Below, one piece after another: positions 11,601 to 20,834 of a DNA stretch of 64,000 nt. A program made the position numbers and the translations under genes. Source of the stretch: Incurvaria masculella. Its lineage: Eukaryota > Arthropoda > Insecta > Lepidoptera > Incurvariidae. Numbering within the stretch: position 1 is the stretch's first letter; every line of letters begins with the position of its first letter. Where the stretch lies: the NCBI GenBank assembly GCA_946894095.1, contig OX335653.1:11971001-12035000 (forward strand), written 5' to 3'. The notes under the pieces were generated by a model. That model saw only the letters and a program-made list of their open reading frames with translations, ran no database searches and was not told the DNA's origin.

Positions 11601-14036
11601 TTGTTTTACCTTTGAATTACTGGGTATTCAGGGACCTGCGAGGACATAATGCTTACGCTTCCAAATTGTTTGCGTGTCTGGAGTTATTGTGATGGATTCT
11701 CATGAGATGTAAAAAAAAAACAAAATCTTGTTGACTTCAATTCAACCTGCTGATTGTTGATTAACTGGTTGTGAGGTTGATTGCCAGCTTGTTTGTGTGG
11801 CTCTTTTATTTGGTTTGACTAATTGAATTAATATGATTAATAAACCAATTATTTACGGTCTTAGGGTTGACAAATGTCAACCATATGTTTAAACATTTTA
11901 GGCACACAAAGACACTGCATCAGAAAGCTCTTGACAATCAACGTAAAAATATCGAATATTTCATAAAGTAGATAGCAAACCAAATAGATGCTATTGCACA
12001 ACTGTTTACGTGTTGACTTAATACGGCTGACTCGGTACGCTGCCCACGCTTCCGCAGTTGCAACTTCCGTCCCAACTTCTGTTTGCAGTTTCCATTGACA
12101 TATCACTTTTTCTGAGGTAGGTCTCCATCCCAGACGACCGTAAAGAAGCTTAGCTTCAAGATAATTTGTTTATTTTATATTAGACGGTGGCCTAGGCTGA
12201 TGTGTTTAAATCGAGTCCATAGTTCATTGATGTATTAAGAGATTTTTTTATTTTCGATTATTCGGTTTCAGTTCACTTAGGCAATTTTTAAGTTTTATTT
12301 TGTATTTGGCTTGGTTGCACACATTATATAATCAATGACAATTGCCCGTTCAGAGTCGGAGGCGTCTCCGCTAGAGGACTTCGCGGGGTGGGGCGATGCG
12401 TCGCCGGCCGCGTCGCCGGTCGCGTCGCCCGCCCGCCGCTCGCCGCGCCCGCGCCGCCGTCGCTCCGCGCGCCAGCTGCGAAAGCTGCGCAGGCGGCTCG
12501 CGCGCTCGCCGCAGCCGCCGCCGCCGCACGAGAACGGCGGTAAGTCTCGCTGTAGCCTAGACCATTTCATAATCATCATCGTTGTCAGTCTTTTGCCATC
12601 GACTGCTGAACGTAGGCCTCCTCCAATATGTGCCCCTTCACTGTCCCTCCTCATGCCTAATAGATAACTACACTTTCGAGCGTCAGCGTTATGAGATAAC
12701 AGAAAATTTGGTACAATTTTGTGTGATTCTGGGGGTCATCTCATAACGCTCGAAAGTGGAGTTTTCTATTAGACGACTTAGGCTTCAGCTACTGCCAGCT
12801 TCATTAGCCAGATCGGCTGCCAAACAAGACGCTGGGCTCTAAACATTTATGTAATGCATCTTCTTCTCTTCTTCTTCTTCTTCAGCCTTTTGTTGTCCAC
12901 TGCTGGACGTAGGCCTCCCCCAGACTTCGCCAAGTTGTGCGGTCTCATGTTTTTCTTCGCCAGTTGTCACCTGCTGTCTGAATGCATCACATCAACTTAA
13001 TACATCAAGGCCCGTTCCAGTGCTCAACTGATCGATCACTGTCTCTCCTCATCCAACTACCTCCGGCATTATTTGTCAGATTGGCTATCCAACGATACGC
13101 TGGCCACTAGACGATAATGCGATGCATCACATCAACTTAATACATCAAGACCTATTTCAGTGCTCGACGAACGGTTAGTCCATAGGTACGATCAGCACTG
13201 ACTGTACCAAAAGACTGACGGTCGGTGCTTTGCTATCAGTGCTCCAATATTTCCTGACCACCATTTTGTTTTGTCATCTCTTCTTCCCTACTTTACCATG
13301 AAGAAATGTATGCGGAAAGTTGACAGATTTATCTCATGAAAGTTGGACGCACTTAAGATTCCCATTAGTTTCTTTCAGGCTCTTGAATTTTGCTAAAGGG
13401 ATATGTAACGGTCCTGGTATGGAGCTAGGCATCGATGCCGGATTGCTAGGTTATGTAAAACATGTTTGGTTCAACTTGCATTTAAATTATAGGTCAAGAT
13501 GTGCAGATAAATGAGTCGCCAACGGAGGATGCCCGGGACCCCCTAGTCTCTATGACCCAGCGTCACAACGAGATGTACTCCCAAGTAAGCATTATTTCAA
13601 GAAATTTAATGGATATATCAATTACTAATTGTGTAATAATAACACGAGTATTATAATAAAGGCCTTGTGTTTCATGTCTATGTAATTAACTCAGCAAGGA
13701 TTCGTTCATATTGTGCATGATTATTTATTTACATCAACAATTTTGGGAACGATAATTCAAAACAACATGTCATTCCAGTTACTGGAACGATTGCTCTCCT
13801 TGGAGGAGGCGCGGCAGCGCGCGGAGGCGAAGCGCTCCGAACAGCGCGCGTGGTACGAGCAGAAGCGGCTCGACGCGGAGGAGCGCCGGCTGGAGCTGGC
13901 CGAGCGGCGGCTCGCGCAGGAGCGGGAGCTGGCGGAGTGCGCGCTGCGGCAGGCCGAGCGGCGCAGCGACATCGACGAGCGGCGGCTGCAGCTCGAACTG
14001 CAGAGGGCCGCTGCCGTTCCCGGCGGGACAGTGTGA
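5643..14036 (+). CDS. Myb/SANT-like (zeste-type) DNA-binding protein, 8 exons
   Basis: The coding exons are 5643-5749, 6642-6743, 7861-8068, 10675-10866, 11515-11575, 12354-12539, 13493-13584 and 13779-14036. Every intron is GT-AG and all phases match, giving 1,206 nt and 401 residues. Exon 1 is acidic (VKEELDIDGHI). Exons 3 and 4 together encode the zeste/Myb-SANT-like domain: HRTSRATSRQIQGLVDFM, RHGRIELKNRWMAIAKSLN, then WQKVWRDLKTRTR and YTEIEEKVAQILEGD. Exon 6 is rich in Arg, Pro and Ala. Exon 8 is a highly charged coiled coil beginning LLERLLSLEEARQR and full of RLE/AER heptads. Proteins of this kind bind DNA as oligomers, so a nuclear transcription regulator is inferred. Intron 3 carries a mariner and introns 1, 2 and 4 carry SINE copies. 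The ATG follows GAGCAAC. Orthology to a named gene was not established. Confidence 0.8.
5853..6000 (+). repeat. tRNA-derived SINE-like repeat, intron 1
   Basis: The sequence begins AGCCTCGGTAGCCCAGTGG, which fits a Pol III A-box (TAGCCCAGTGG). It carries GTGATTCGGATTCC, a weak B-box-like segment, farther in. Related heads occur inverted near 7137-7168 and 11195. A partial relative lies at 57190-57290. Boundaries are approximate. Confidence 0.45.
6985..7168 (-). repeat. SINE-like repeat, intron 2
   Basis: Read on the minus strand it starts with the same GCCTCGGTAGCCCAGTGG head as the copy at 5853. It ends near GGTACCAGCCCGGGTGG, the tail found in other copies (10990, 41730, 42780). Confidence 0.45.
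8376..9658 (-). mobile_element. Mariner (Tc1/mariner) transposon
   Basis: The inverted ends start TTAGGTTGGGGAAAAAGTTT on the left and mirror as GACTTTTTCCCCGACTA on the right. The flanking TA dinucleotides fit the expected duplication. The element is about 1.28 kb, the usual mariner size, and lies in intron 3 of the zeste-like gene in opposite orientation. The right inverted repeat has several mismatches to the left one. Confidence 0.85.
8453..9478 (-). CDS. Mariner transposase
   Basis: This 341-residue uninterrupted frame is about the usual mariner length. The N-terminal half has the paired helix-turn-helix region (residues about 1-110) with a GRP motif after it (RRSGRPITD). The catalytic triad is DD34D: the aspartate of ITGDEKWITYD, that of VVFHHDNARPHTS, and that of YSPDLAPSDFHLF, with exactly 34 residues between the last two. 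The linker motif WVPHELTE is also present. The protein cuts and pastes the surrounding element at TA sites. There is no stop codon or frameshift, so the copy may still be functional. It belongs to the mauritiana/cecropia-like side of mariner by appearance, without a tree. Confidence 0.93.
   Translation of the reverse strand: MSESNEEIRYILKFYYKKGKNATQAVKQICDVYGPSAVSVRVAQIWFKRFQSGNVDVKDARRSGRPITDKMDAIFEKVEQDRHISSYDVAEELGIDHKTVLAHLKKTGYTKKLDIWVPHELTERNLMNRVLICDSLLRRNETEPFLKKLITGDEKWITYDKNVRKRSWSKAGQASQTVAKPGLTRNKVMLCVWWDWKGIIHYELLPPGRTIDSELYCEQLMRLKQEVERKRPELINRRGVVFHHDNARPHTSLATQQKLREFGWEVLMHPPYSPDLAPSDFHLFRSIQNSLGSVRLTSREDCQNHLSRYIDQKSQYFYCNGIMSLPTRWQKVIEQNGTYIL
10336..10532. repeat. MITE, TTACCATGG family, decayed copy
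   Basis: The ends GGGGTTATTATAACTCGCCGGGTGAA (left) and GGCGAG-like TTTACCCAGCGAGTTAATTTG then TCATGGTAACCC (right) form an imperfect inverted pair. They match the better-preserved element at 58007-58214. It lies in intron 3 of the zeste-like gene. Confidence 0.45.
10985..11195 (-). repeat. SINE-like repeat, intron 4
   Basis: On the minus strand the copy starts CAGCCTCGGTATTCCAGTAG and ends near GGTACTAACCCGGGCGGGTA. It belongs to the same family as those at 5853 and 6985, but is more diverged. Confidence 0.4.
12657..12772. repeat. Short inverted-repeat element (MITE-like), intron 6
   Basis: TAATAGATAACTACACTTTC near 12658 is mirrored by GAAAGTGGAGTTTTCTATTA ending near 12770, and GCGTTATGAGAT by ATCTCATAACGC further in. 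The arms are about 37-43 bp, with a 6-base insertion in the left one. Confidence 0.5.
12866..13170. repeat. Lepidopteran interspersed repeat and 140-bp direct repeat
   Basis: The stretch contains a CTT-rich microsatellite followed by CCACTGCTGGACGTAGGCCTCC, a very common lepidopteran repeat core. A weaker copy occurs at 12597-12625 and an inverted trace at 42545-42570. GCATCACATCAACTTAATACATCAAG then occurs twice, near 12983 and 13123, as a direct repeat. Confidence 0.45.
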
Positions 14037-14165
14037 AGTGGGAAAAGAACTTACAAGAAATTGCATGTGTGACGAACCATCGCTTGCTTTCAAGCCGTTT
14101 TAATCACATTTCCAAACCGTTGTCATTTGAAATTCAACACGAAAAAGTGTCAAATGTCGCTTCAG

Positions 14166-14316
14166 CTACTAGAGCGCCTGCTCTCCCTGGAGGAGGCGCG
14201 AACAGTGCGCGTGGTACAAGCAGAAGAGGCTCGACGCGGAGGAGCGCCGGCTGGAGCTGGCCAAGCGGCGGCTCACGCAGGAGCGGGAGCTGGCAGAGCG
14301 CGCGCTGCGGCAGGCC
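14166..14316 (+). pseudogene. Decayed tandem copy of terminal coiled-coil exon
   Basis: About 130 bp after the stop of the zeste-like gene, the sequence repeats exon 8 at high identity from its acceptor (CTTCAG) onward: LLERLLSLEEAR is preserved. A 26-bp deletion relative to the original (after GAGGAGGCGCG) shifts the frame. The rest of the copy is then read in the Gly/Ala-rich frame and runs into unrelated sequence. The copy stops about 80 bp before the equivalent of the original stop codon. It could still be spliced as an alternative last exon, but would encode a different tail. Confidence 0.75.
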
Positions 14317-14773
14317 AATGCATTTTTATATACAGCAAGCTTGAAAGGTTGATGTAAAAAAATGACAACGTTTTATATGCCTCGCCTATATATAGAGTAA
14401 AAAAGGTGTAATATGACTTAAAACAACTTATACATGCCCTGAGTACCACTACATTCACAATTGTATGCTCACTGTCATCCCCAGTTTTGTGAATGTATTT
14501 GTTCGCATCAGGTTAGAACGAACGACCCTAGTCACCGGTGGGCACAGACTTAATAGGCTACTTATTACCTAGTAAACCGGAGCATATATATCAGATGTGA
14601 AAGAAATATGTAAACATATAAATCAAAATCATAACCCTCCCTTGATTTGCCATCATCTTACCAAACAACTGGAAATGTAGAAAAAGAATTAGTTTTTCTG
14701 GAATACCTCAGAAACCCAATAAAGATTTGTCAGACTAAACTACCACAACATACTATACATAACATATTGTGTG

Positions 14774-14911
14774 AATTTGAGTTTCAGCGACATCTACATT
14801 TGAAGCATTGTAATCAGATTTTGAAAATAATCTGAAAAATTATTGGTCGTGACATGCGTCGGAAGCAGCTTCCATCATGCTTCAAATGTAGATGTCGCTG
14901 AAACTCAAATT
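14774..14911. repeat. Perfect 35-bp inverted repeat with 68-bp loop
   Basis: The arm 14774-14808 is an exact reverse complement of 14877-14911. The arm begins AATTTGAGTTTCAGCGACAT. The loop holds a small palindrome, GGAAGCAGCTTCC. It could be a tiny MITE or a hairpin transcript. No coding sense is seen. Confidence 0.7.
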
Positions 14912-15139
14912 AATGAGATAATCGTAATGTCGTATCCATTAAATACATAAAATATATTATATTGCGTGATTTTTTTTCATGAATACATTAAAAAAGGCAC
15001 TGTGCACAAGTTCCTATGAACATGCGTGGATTGTTTGTAAATATGCGCGTTCCTTACAATTGTATATAGAAACCATTCTTATAGAATAATTTAAGAATTT
15101 GGTAAGCATATATATTTTTAATTTTGTAATGATTTTTGT

Positions 15140-15480
15140 CGCTGAATTGCTTCCTGATAAGTAAACTAGCAGAATTAGCTAAATTATTTCCTCGTAACTA
15201 AGCTTCCAAAGTAGGCAATACTACTTTCTAATAAGTAATAAGAATTAGCGGAATTACTTCCTCATATGTAAGCTTCCAGAAGCAAGCAGAATTACTTCCT
15301 GATATACAGAATTAGCAGAATTACTTTCTGATATACAGAATTAGCAGAATTACTTTCTGATATACAGAATTAGAAGAATTACTTTCTGATAAATAACCAG
15401 AATTAGCGGAATTACTTTTTATAATGAAACTTCCAAATGTAAGCAGAGATACTTTCTGATATGTTAGCATACGCTGAATT
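15140..15480. repeat. Minisatellite with AGAATTAGCAGAATTAC-type unit
   Basis: Repeats of TGATATACAGAATTAGCAGAATTACTTTC (shown here in part: GAATTAGCAGAATTACTTTC) follow one another with a period of about 29 bp around 15295-15400. Looser variants extend to both sides. There are no unique spacers between units, so it is not a CRISPR-like array. Confidence 0.65.
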
Positions 15481-15706
15481 AAAGACATTTTCTCATCTTC
15501 TTCAGGGAACTTGCGAAATAAAACACTATAATCTTACTCCTGCTTAAATACAAACCTACCTAAAGTTGAGTCCAAAAGTTATCCTTCCTGTTCTCCGCTT
15601 GAAGACTATAGGAGGAAGGAGGAGAGGAAACATTTTAGTACTTAAACGGAGGGATAAGAAGGACCTCCACAGCCATGGTGTCATTGCACTCATATTTATT
15701 TATTAA

Positions 15707-16248
15707 GGTGGCCCATCCCGCTCATCTCCCCATACAAAAGGGGAAAGAAGATCACGCCCATATTTCTTGTCAGAGAACCAAAATTTTGCTCAAAATAGCT
15801 TTATTTCATCGAACTAGATGTCTGATGACCATTGGCATTGTAAAATTGTGTTTGGTTTCTAAGTTATAAGGTCCGAAAGTTCGAATTTTTCGCGCATTTT
15901 ATACAATAACTTTGGAGGTGGATTACGCAATCATAAAGTAAGAACATCTTAAAAAGATTAGTCATCAGACGTAGCCTATTTAATCTAGATTTATAAACTA
16001 TTTGGTTTTTGTTAGATTTTTGACTACAGCGGTCGTGGTTTACTTTTAGCTATAAGTCGTTTTGAAATTAAAATGTTCATAAATCTTACCAAATCATACA
16101 CTATGTACAATGTCTTTTTTGGGGGCATGTTGCATCTTCCTCATCACGGAGCCTGTCTTATTCTTTGAAACAGAGAAGGTTCCAGAGCGTAATAGCACCG
16201 TTTTGTACCGTGCCCGCGAATGAGTTAGTCCCGCCGGGTTGGGCCACC
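15707..16248. mobile_element. MITE flanked by TTAA target duplication
   Basis: TTAA precedes GGTGGCCCATCCCG at 15707 and follows GGGTTGGGCCACC ending at 16248. A 542-bp unit thus has short inverted ends and the TTAA duplication used by piggyBac- and Kolobok-type transposases. No intact frame is present inside, so it would need a transposase supplied elsewhere. Confidence 0.65.
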
Positions 16249-16252
16249 TTAA

Positions 16253-17112
16253 GCTAGTTTTACTATTATACCCTGTTGGCATGACAGTCTGATGAACCCT
16301 CAGGATTAGTCCACAACAATTTTACTATAAATACTTTTAATTTACAAATCATGTCAATATAAAATATTTATATCACTATCTTTGTTTTATTTTATAATGC
16401 CTAATAAGTTTACTTTCATGTTCCACTATCCACCAATTGAACTATGACTTGAAATATGTGACTTACGATTAGGGACCTAGTAGAGAATAGTTAAAAAAAA
16501 AACAAAGCATCTTCAAACATTTGGATCGATTCATTATTACCTCCAGACTAACATGTAACAACTTGAAAGTTATAGGAATTGTTGGGATTTTCAGTAATGG
16601 CACTAAATGTGCTGTTAGCCATCCATGTCCGGTCGCCTTATAGGCATAAGCATAGCGCGCTGTGCTTATAAGACGAACAAAGTGTAAGGGTGAGATTTAG
16701 AGAGAGATGGAACACATCTGCCCGGTGAGACAACTCAAATCGTTTGAGTCGCACTCACTCACTCTTTATGATTTCTCTAATTTTTAAGCGACTTAAAAAA
16801 AGGTGGTTCTTAATTCGACTGTATTTTATTATGTTTGTTACCTCAGAACTTTCGGCTGTGTGGACCACTTTTTTTGATTTTTTTTTTATTGAAAGCTGGT
16901 GCTTCCCGTGTGGTCCAATTTAAATTTGGCAGACAAATGGACGATAACGCAATATCACGCCAACCGATTTTGACGATTCTTTTTTTTATTGGAAAGGGTG
17001 TACTTCAAGAGTAGTTTGATGAGAGTTTGGTTAGGTTCTGATTATGGTATCCATGACAAGGTAACGAAACTCTTCAATTCTTAGGAGCACATTTACCGAT
17101 ACTCAGCTACGT
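16253..17112. other. Intergenic DNA with diverged lepidopteran repeat
   Basis: No gene is seen. About 16800-17040 resembles the AACCGACTTC-type interspersed repeat also present at 52140-52400: paired TTTTTTT runs with ATTGGAAAGGGTGTACTTC-like text. Confidence 0.35.
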
Positions 17113-17117
17113 CTACC

Positions 17118-17218
17118 TGTGATGATTAAAAAGTTATTTGTCATATGTCACATACGTTGTCTTGTTTTGCGGAATAAAACCTAATTAAACGATTCAAGGT
17201 TTTGCTTTATTCACAACA
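17118..17218 (+). repeat. Left LTR of Gypsy-type element
   Basis: 101 bp, identical to the right LTR. It contains GGAATAAA, whose AATAAA at 17173-17178 is a polyadenylation signal in the presumed R region. If R starts near 17165, U3 is only about 47 bp, without an obvious TATA box. Confidence 0.93.
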
Positions 17219-17219
17219 A

Positions 17220-17233
17220 TTTATTCCGCAAAA
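17220..17233 (+). other. Candidate self-complementary primer binding site
   Basis: TTTATTCCGCAAAA lies one base after the left LTR. It pairs perfectly over 14 bases with TTTTGCGGAATAAA at 17165-17178, and a G-U pair could extend it by one. This is the arrangement of Tf1-type elements, where the folded-back 5' end of the RNA primes minus-strand synthesis. The transcription start required for this (near 17165) is not known. Confidence 0.6.
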
Positions 17234-17251
17234 TTCATCCATCTCAGCAAT

Positions 17252-20200
17252 ATGGATAAATTCCTACGACCAGAAAAGTTTGATATAGATCCAACATCAA
17301 GCTCGGATCAAACCCAACTCTGGACATACTGGAAGAAAACATTCGAAAATTTTATCGAAGCCGCAGAGAAGCAACCATCACCTGCAGTAAAGCTGCAACT
17401 ACTCATAAATCACGTTTCTCCGATAATTTATAACTATATAGGTCAATGTGACGATTACGATTCAGCCGTAAGTACTTTGGACAATATTTTCATAAAACCG
17501 AAAAGTGAGATTTTTGCTCGTCACTGCCTCGCAACCAGACAACAGCAAGCTGGAGAATCAATCGACCAGTACTTACAGGCACTGAAACTGCTTTCTAAGG
17601 AATGCAATTTTAAGAATGTCACCGCAGCACAACAGGAAAGCGACTTTATTCGAGATGCCTTTATAACCGGCCTCTCCTCGGGTTCTGTCCGTCAAAGACT
17701 TTTAGAAAACATGTCGCTGAGTCTGGACGAGGCTTACAATCAAGCTCGATCCTTAGAATTAGCACGGAATCAATCAGAAAATTTCAATGCAACACCAAAT
17801 TCACCCCATGTGAATTCATCTCAAGTTGCCGCTACTTCTTCTAAGGCTAATGTGAAAGAAGTCGCAACAAGTATTGAAATCTGTTATTTCTGTGGAAAGA
17901 AACGGCATGCACGGCGCTTCTGTCCTGCTTCAAACTCCGACTGCTTGACTTGTGGAAAAAGGGGTCACTATGCGAAGGTTTGTAGAAGCCAAATATCAAA
18001 AGAAAACTCGGCCACATCACATATTAATAATTCAGCTTCGGAACACAGGGTTGCTTTGTTCAGCGCATTATTAGCGGCGAGTCACTCTGCTTGCATAATA
18101 CCTATATTAATAAATGGTAAATCCGTCAAAGGGCTTGTTGACACTGGAAGCAGTTCAAGTTTCATTAATTGCAATGTAGCCGAAATGCATGACATACAAT
18201 TGAATAAGCAATCATTCAGCCAACAAGTAGTTATGGCTTCATCATCACATGTATCGCTTGTCGAAGGAATCTGTTCTGTTACCGTTGAGATTGAAGGACA
18301 CAAGTATGACAAAGGGAAACTCCTTGCTCTAAGAAATCTTTGCACGGACATAATTATTGGTCAAGACATTCTCAAGGAACATGCGTCTTTGCAAATGAAC
18401 TTTGGAGGTGCTAGATCCCCTCTAAAAGTCTGTGCCATTGAAGCAGCAAACATCGAGCCCGTAAAGCTATTCTCCAATCTTTCGCGCGACTGCCGCCCAG
18501 TTACCATAAAATCTCGCCGATATTCAAAAGAAGACTCAGAATTCATTGAACAGGAAGTTAAACAACTTCTAGCAGATGGAATAATCGAAGAAAGCAAATC
18601 GCCTTGGAGAGCCCAAGTGCTTGTAACATCTAACGAAAATCACAAAAGAAGAATGGTAATTGATTACTCACGCACCATAAATAGATACACCCAACTTGAC
18701 GCTTTTCCACTGCCTAACATTGAAGAGGTTGTGTCGAAAATTTCGAAGCATAAAATTTTCAGCAAAATCGATTTGAAAAGCGCCTATCATCAAGTTCCTA
18801 TTACAATCGCCGAAAGGCCTTACACTGCATTTGAAGCTTGCGGGAGACTTTATCATTTTACAAGAATACCTTTTGGAGTCACAAACGCCGTAGCTGTATA
18901 TCAAAGACTCATACTCGGAATCATCCAGAAAGAAGGACTAGAAGACACATTTGCATACTTGGACGATATCACCATCTGTGGCAAAAATAAAGAAGATCAT
19001 GACAACAAGTTGAAGAAATTCATGAATACAGCGAAGAAATACAATCTAACCCTAAATATAGAGAAGAGTGCTTTTGGACTGGATGCAATTAAGGTCCTAG
19101 GGTATAGCATCGCAGATGGCGTAGTGAAGCCGGACCCCGATCGTCTAAAACCTCTTTTAGAAATGCCCGTCCCTGTCGACACTGCGTCTTTGAAACGAAC
19201 GCTTGGACTCTTTGCTCACTACTCAAAATGGATTGACCATTTCTCCAGCAAAGTCAGTCCACTTATTAAAACAACAACTTTTCCTATGACCAAGGATTCC
19301 ATAGAAGCATTTGAGAATATGAAAAAAGACATAGCAAAATCAGCTGTTCATGCTATCAACGAATCGATACCATTCACTGTGGAAACAGATGCATCAGATT
19401 ACGCAATAGCTGCTTCTCTTTCACAAGAAGGACGACCTGTTGCTTTTTTTTCGCGCACGTTATGTAATAGCGAACGTAACCATTCTTCGATTGAGAAAGA
19501 AGCATATGCTATAGTCGAGTCCTTGCGCAAATGGAAGCACTTTCTCCTCGGAAGACCATTTCGTCTCATAACTGATCAAAAATCTGTTTCTTTCATGTTT
19601 GACCAAAAGCATTCAAATAAAATAAAAAATGACAAGATACATCGATGGAGAATCGAACTGTCTGCATATACATTTGACATAATTTATCGTCCTGGCAAGG
19701 ATAATACAGTTGCCGATACTCTGTCGAGACAAAAATGCTCAGCAAGTTTAAATACCATGCCTGACTTACGAGAACTGCACAAGACTTTATGTCATCCTGG
19801 AATAACAAGAATGACTCACTGGATTCGCTCAAAAAATCTGCCTTTCACTATTGAAGAAATAAAGAAGATAACTATGGCATGTCCAGTCTGTGCAGAAATT
19901 AAGCCAAGATTCGCTCAAAATAGAAGCACTCTTATCAAATCAACTATGCCTTTTGAAAGAATATCTATTGACTTTAAAGGACCACTGCCCTCTGACTCGC
20001 AACGGAAATATATTCTAACAGTTATCGACGAATATTCCAGATTCCCGTTTGCATTTCCTTGCATAGACGTCAGCACTGGTACAGTAATAAAACACATGAC
20101 TGACCTATTCTCTATTTTTGGCATGCCGACCTATATCCATTCAGACAGAGGTGCCTCTTTTATGTCAGCTGAACTGAAAATCTTCTTACATTCAAAAGGA

Positions 20201-20833
20201 ATAGCAACAAGCCGCACTACTCCATATAACCCACAAGGTAATGGACAGGTCGAACGTACCAATGGAACAATATGGCAGACCATTCGCCTAGCACTCAAAG
20301 ACCGTAATCTTCCAATCACAAAATGGGAATGTGTTCTCACTGATGCTTTGCACACTATAAGGTCACTCCTATGTACCGCAACCAATGCAACACCTCATGA
20401 AAGAATGTTTGCACATCCCCGAAGATCGTCTAATGGACAATCAATTCCTTCATGGTTAAATAATCCAGGACCTGTTCTAATGCGAAATACGAATCGGAGA
20501 AGCAAATATGACCCACTAGTCGATGAAGTAGAACTCCTAGAGGCCAATCCGGACTACTCGTACGTTCGTCTCGCCGATGGAAGAGAGACAACCGTATCTA
20601 ATCGTCATCTGGCCCCACGGGGACAAATTGATAATTTTGATGAGACAGATAGCATCGTTGAAGATTTTGAGGATATCGCGATAACAATGCCGCCTCCACC
20701 ACTCGCTGCCTCTCCACCACCTTCTCAACCAGCTCCATCATCTTCCTCTCAGGACAGAGCTCCAATTGAAACGCGGCGCTCTGAAAGGGACCGTAAGCCT
20801 CCTTCCTACCTGCAAGACTTCCACATGGGGTGA
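17252..20833 (+). CDS. Gag-Pol polyprotein of Gypsy-type element
   Basis: This 1,193-residue single frame needs no frameshift. The N-terminal Gag region (about 1-190) is followed by two zinc knuckles: CYFCGKKRHARRFC and CLTCGKRGHYAKVC (about 210-245). Protease has GLVDTGSSSSF, the active-site DTG. Reverse transcriptase has FSKIDLKSAYHQVPI and FAYLDDITICG (YLDD, about 570). RNase H follows with TVETDASDYAIAASLS and the KEAYAIVESL helix. Integrase has an HHCC finger (HKTLCHPG, then CPVCAEIK) and D,D,E residues in ISIDFKGPLP, IHSDRGASF and GQVERTNGT. The domain order protease-RT-RNase H-integrase defines Ty3/Gypsy (Metaviridae). The tail is Pro/Ser-rich and no envelope gene is present. The first ATG after the LTR is taken as the start. 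Confidence 0.95.
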   Translation: MDKFLRPEKFDIDPTSSSDQTQLWTYWKKTFENFIEAAEKQPSPAVKLQLLINHVSPIIYNYIGQCDDYDSAVSTLDNIFIKPKSEIFARHCLATRQQQAGESIDQYLQALKLLSKECNFKNVTAAQQESDFIRDAFITGLSSGSVRQRLLENMSLSLDEAYNQARSLELARNQSENFNATPNSPHVNSSQVAATSSKANVKEVATSIEICYFCGKKRHARRFCPASNSDCLTCGKRGHYAKVCRSQISKENSATSHINNSASEHRVALFSALLAASHSACIIPILINGKSVKGLVDTGSSSSFINCNVAEMHDIQLNKQSFSQQVVMASSSHVSLVEGICSVTVEIEGHKYDKGKLLALRNLCTDIIIGQDILKEHASLQMNFGGARSPLKVCAIEAANIEPVKLFSNLSRDCRPVTIKSRRYSKEDSEFIEQEVKQLLADGIIEESKSPWRAQVLVTSNENHKRRMVIDYSRTINRYTQLDAFPLPNIEEVVSKISKHKIFSKIDLKSAYHQVPITIAERPYTAFEACGRLYHFTRIPFGVTNAVAVYQRLILGIIQKEGLEDTFAYLDDITICGKNKEDHDNKLKKFMNTAKKYNLTLNIEKSAFGLDAIKVLGYSIADGVVKPDPDRLKPLLEMPVPVDTASLKRTLGLFAHYSKWIDHFSSKVSPLIKTTTFPMTKDSIEAFENMKKDIAKSAVHAINESIPFTVETDASDYAIAASLSQEGRPVAFFSRTLCNSERNHSSIEKEAYAIVESLRKWKHFLLGRPFRLITDQKSVSFMFDQKHSNKIKNDKIHRWRIELSAYTFDIIYRPGKDNTVADTLSRQKCSASLNTMPDLRELHKTLCHPGITRMTHWIRSKNLPFTIEEIKKITMACPVCAEIKPRFAQNRSTLIKSTMPFERISIDFKGPLPSDSQRKYILTVIDEYSRFPFAFPCIDVSTGTVIKHMTDLFSIFGMPTYIHSDRGASFMSAELKIFLHSKGIATSRTTPYNPQGNGQVERTNGTIWQTIRLALKDRNLPITKWECVLTDALHTIRSLLCTATNATPHERMFAHPRRSSNGQSIPSWLNNPGPVLMRNTNRRSKYDPLVDEVELLEANPDYSYVRLADGRETTVSNRHLAPRGQIDNFDETDSIVEDFEDIAITMPPPPLAASPPPSQPAPSSSSQDRAPIETRRSERDRKPPSYLQDFHMG

Positions 20834-20834
20834 A

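Noticed and set aside
12295..12667. Long frames on both strands at the GC-rich exon
   Set aside because: Only the plus-strand segment 12354-12539 is bounded by splice sites in phase; the rest extends into introns.
13850..14344. Gly/Ala/Arg-rich open frame of 164 codons
   Set aside because: It is the alternate frame of the coiled-coil exon and its decayed copy; composition follows from the GAGCGG-rich codons.
15140..15480. Regular repeats considered as a CRISPR-like array
   Set aside because: Units abut each other with no unique spacers, and the genome is animal.
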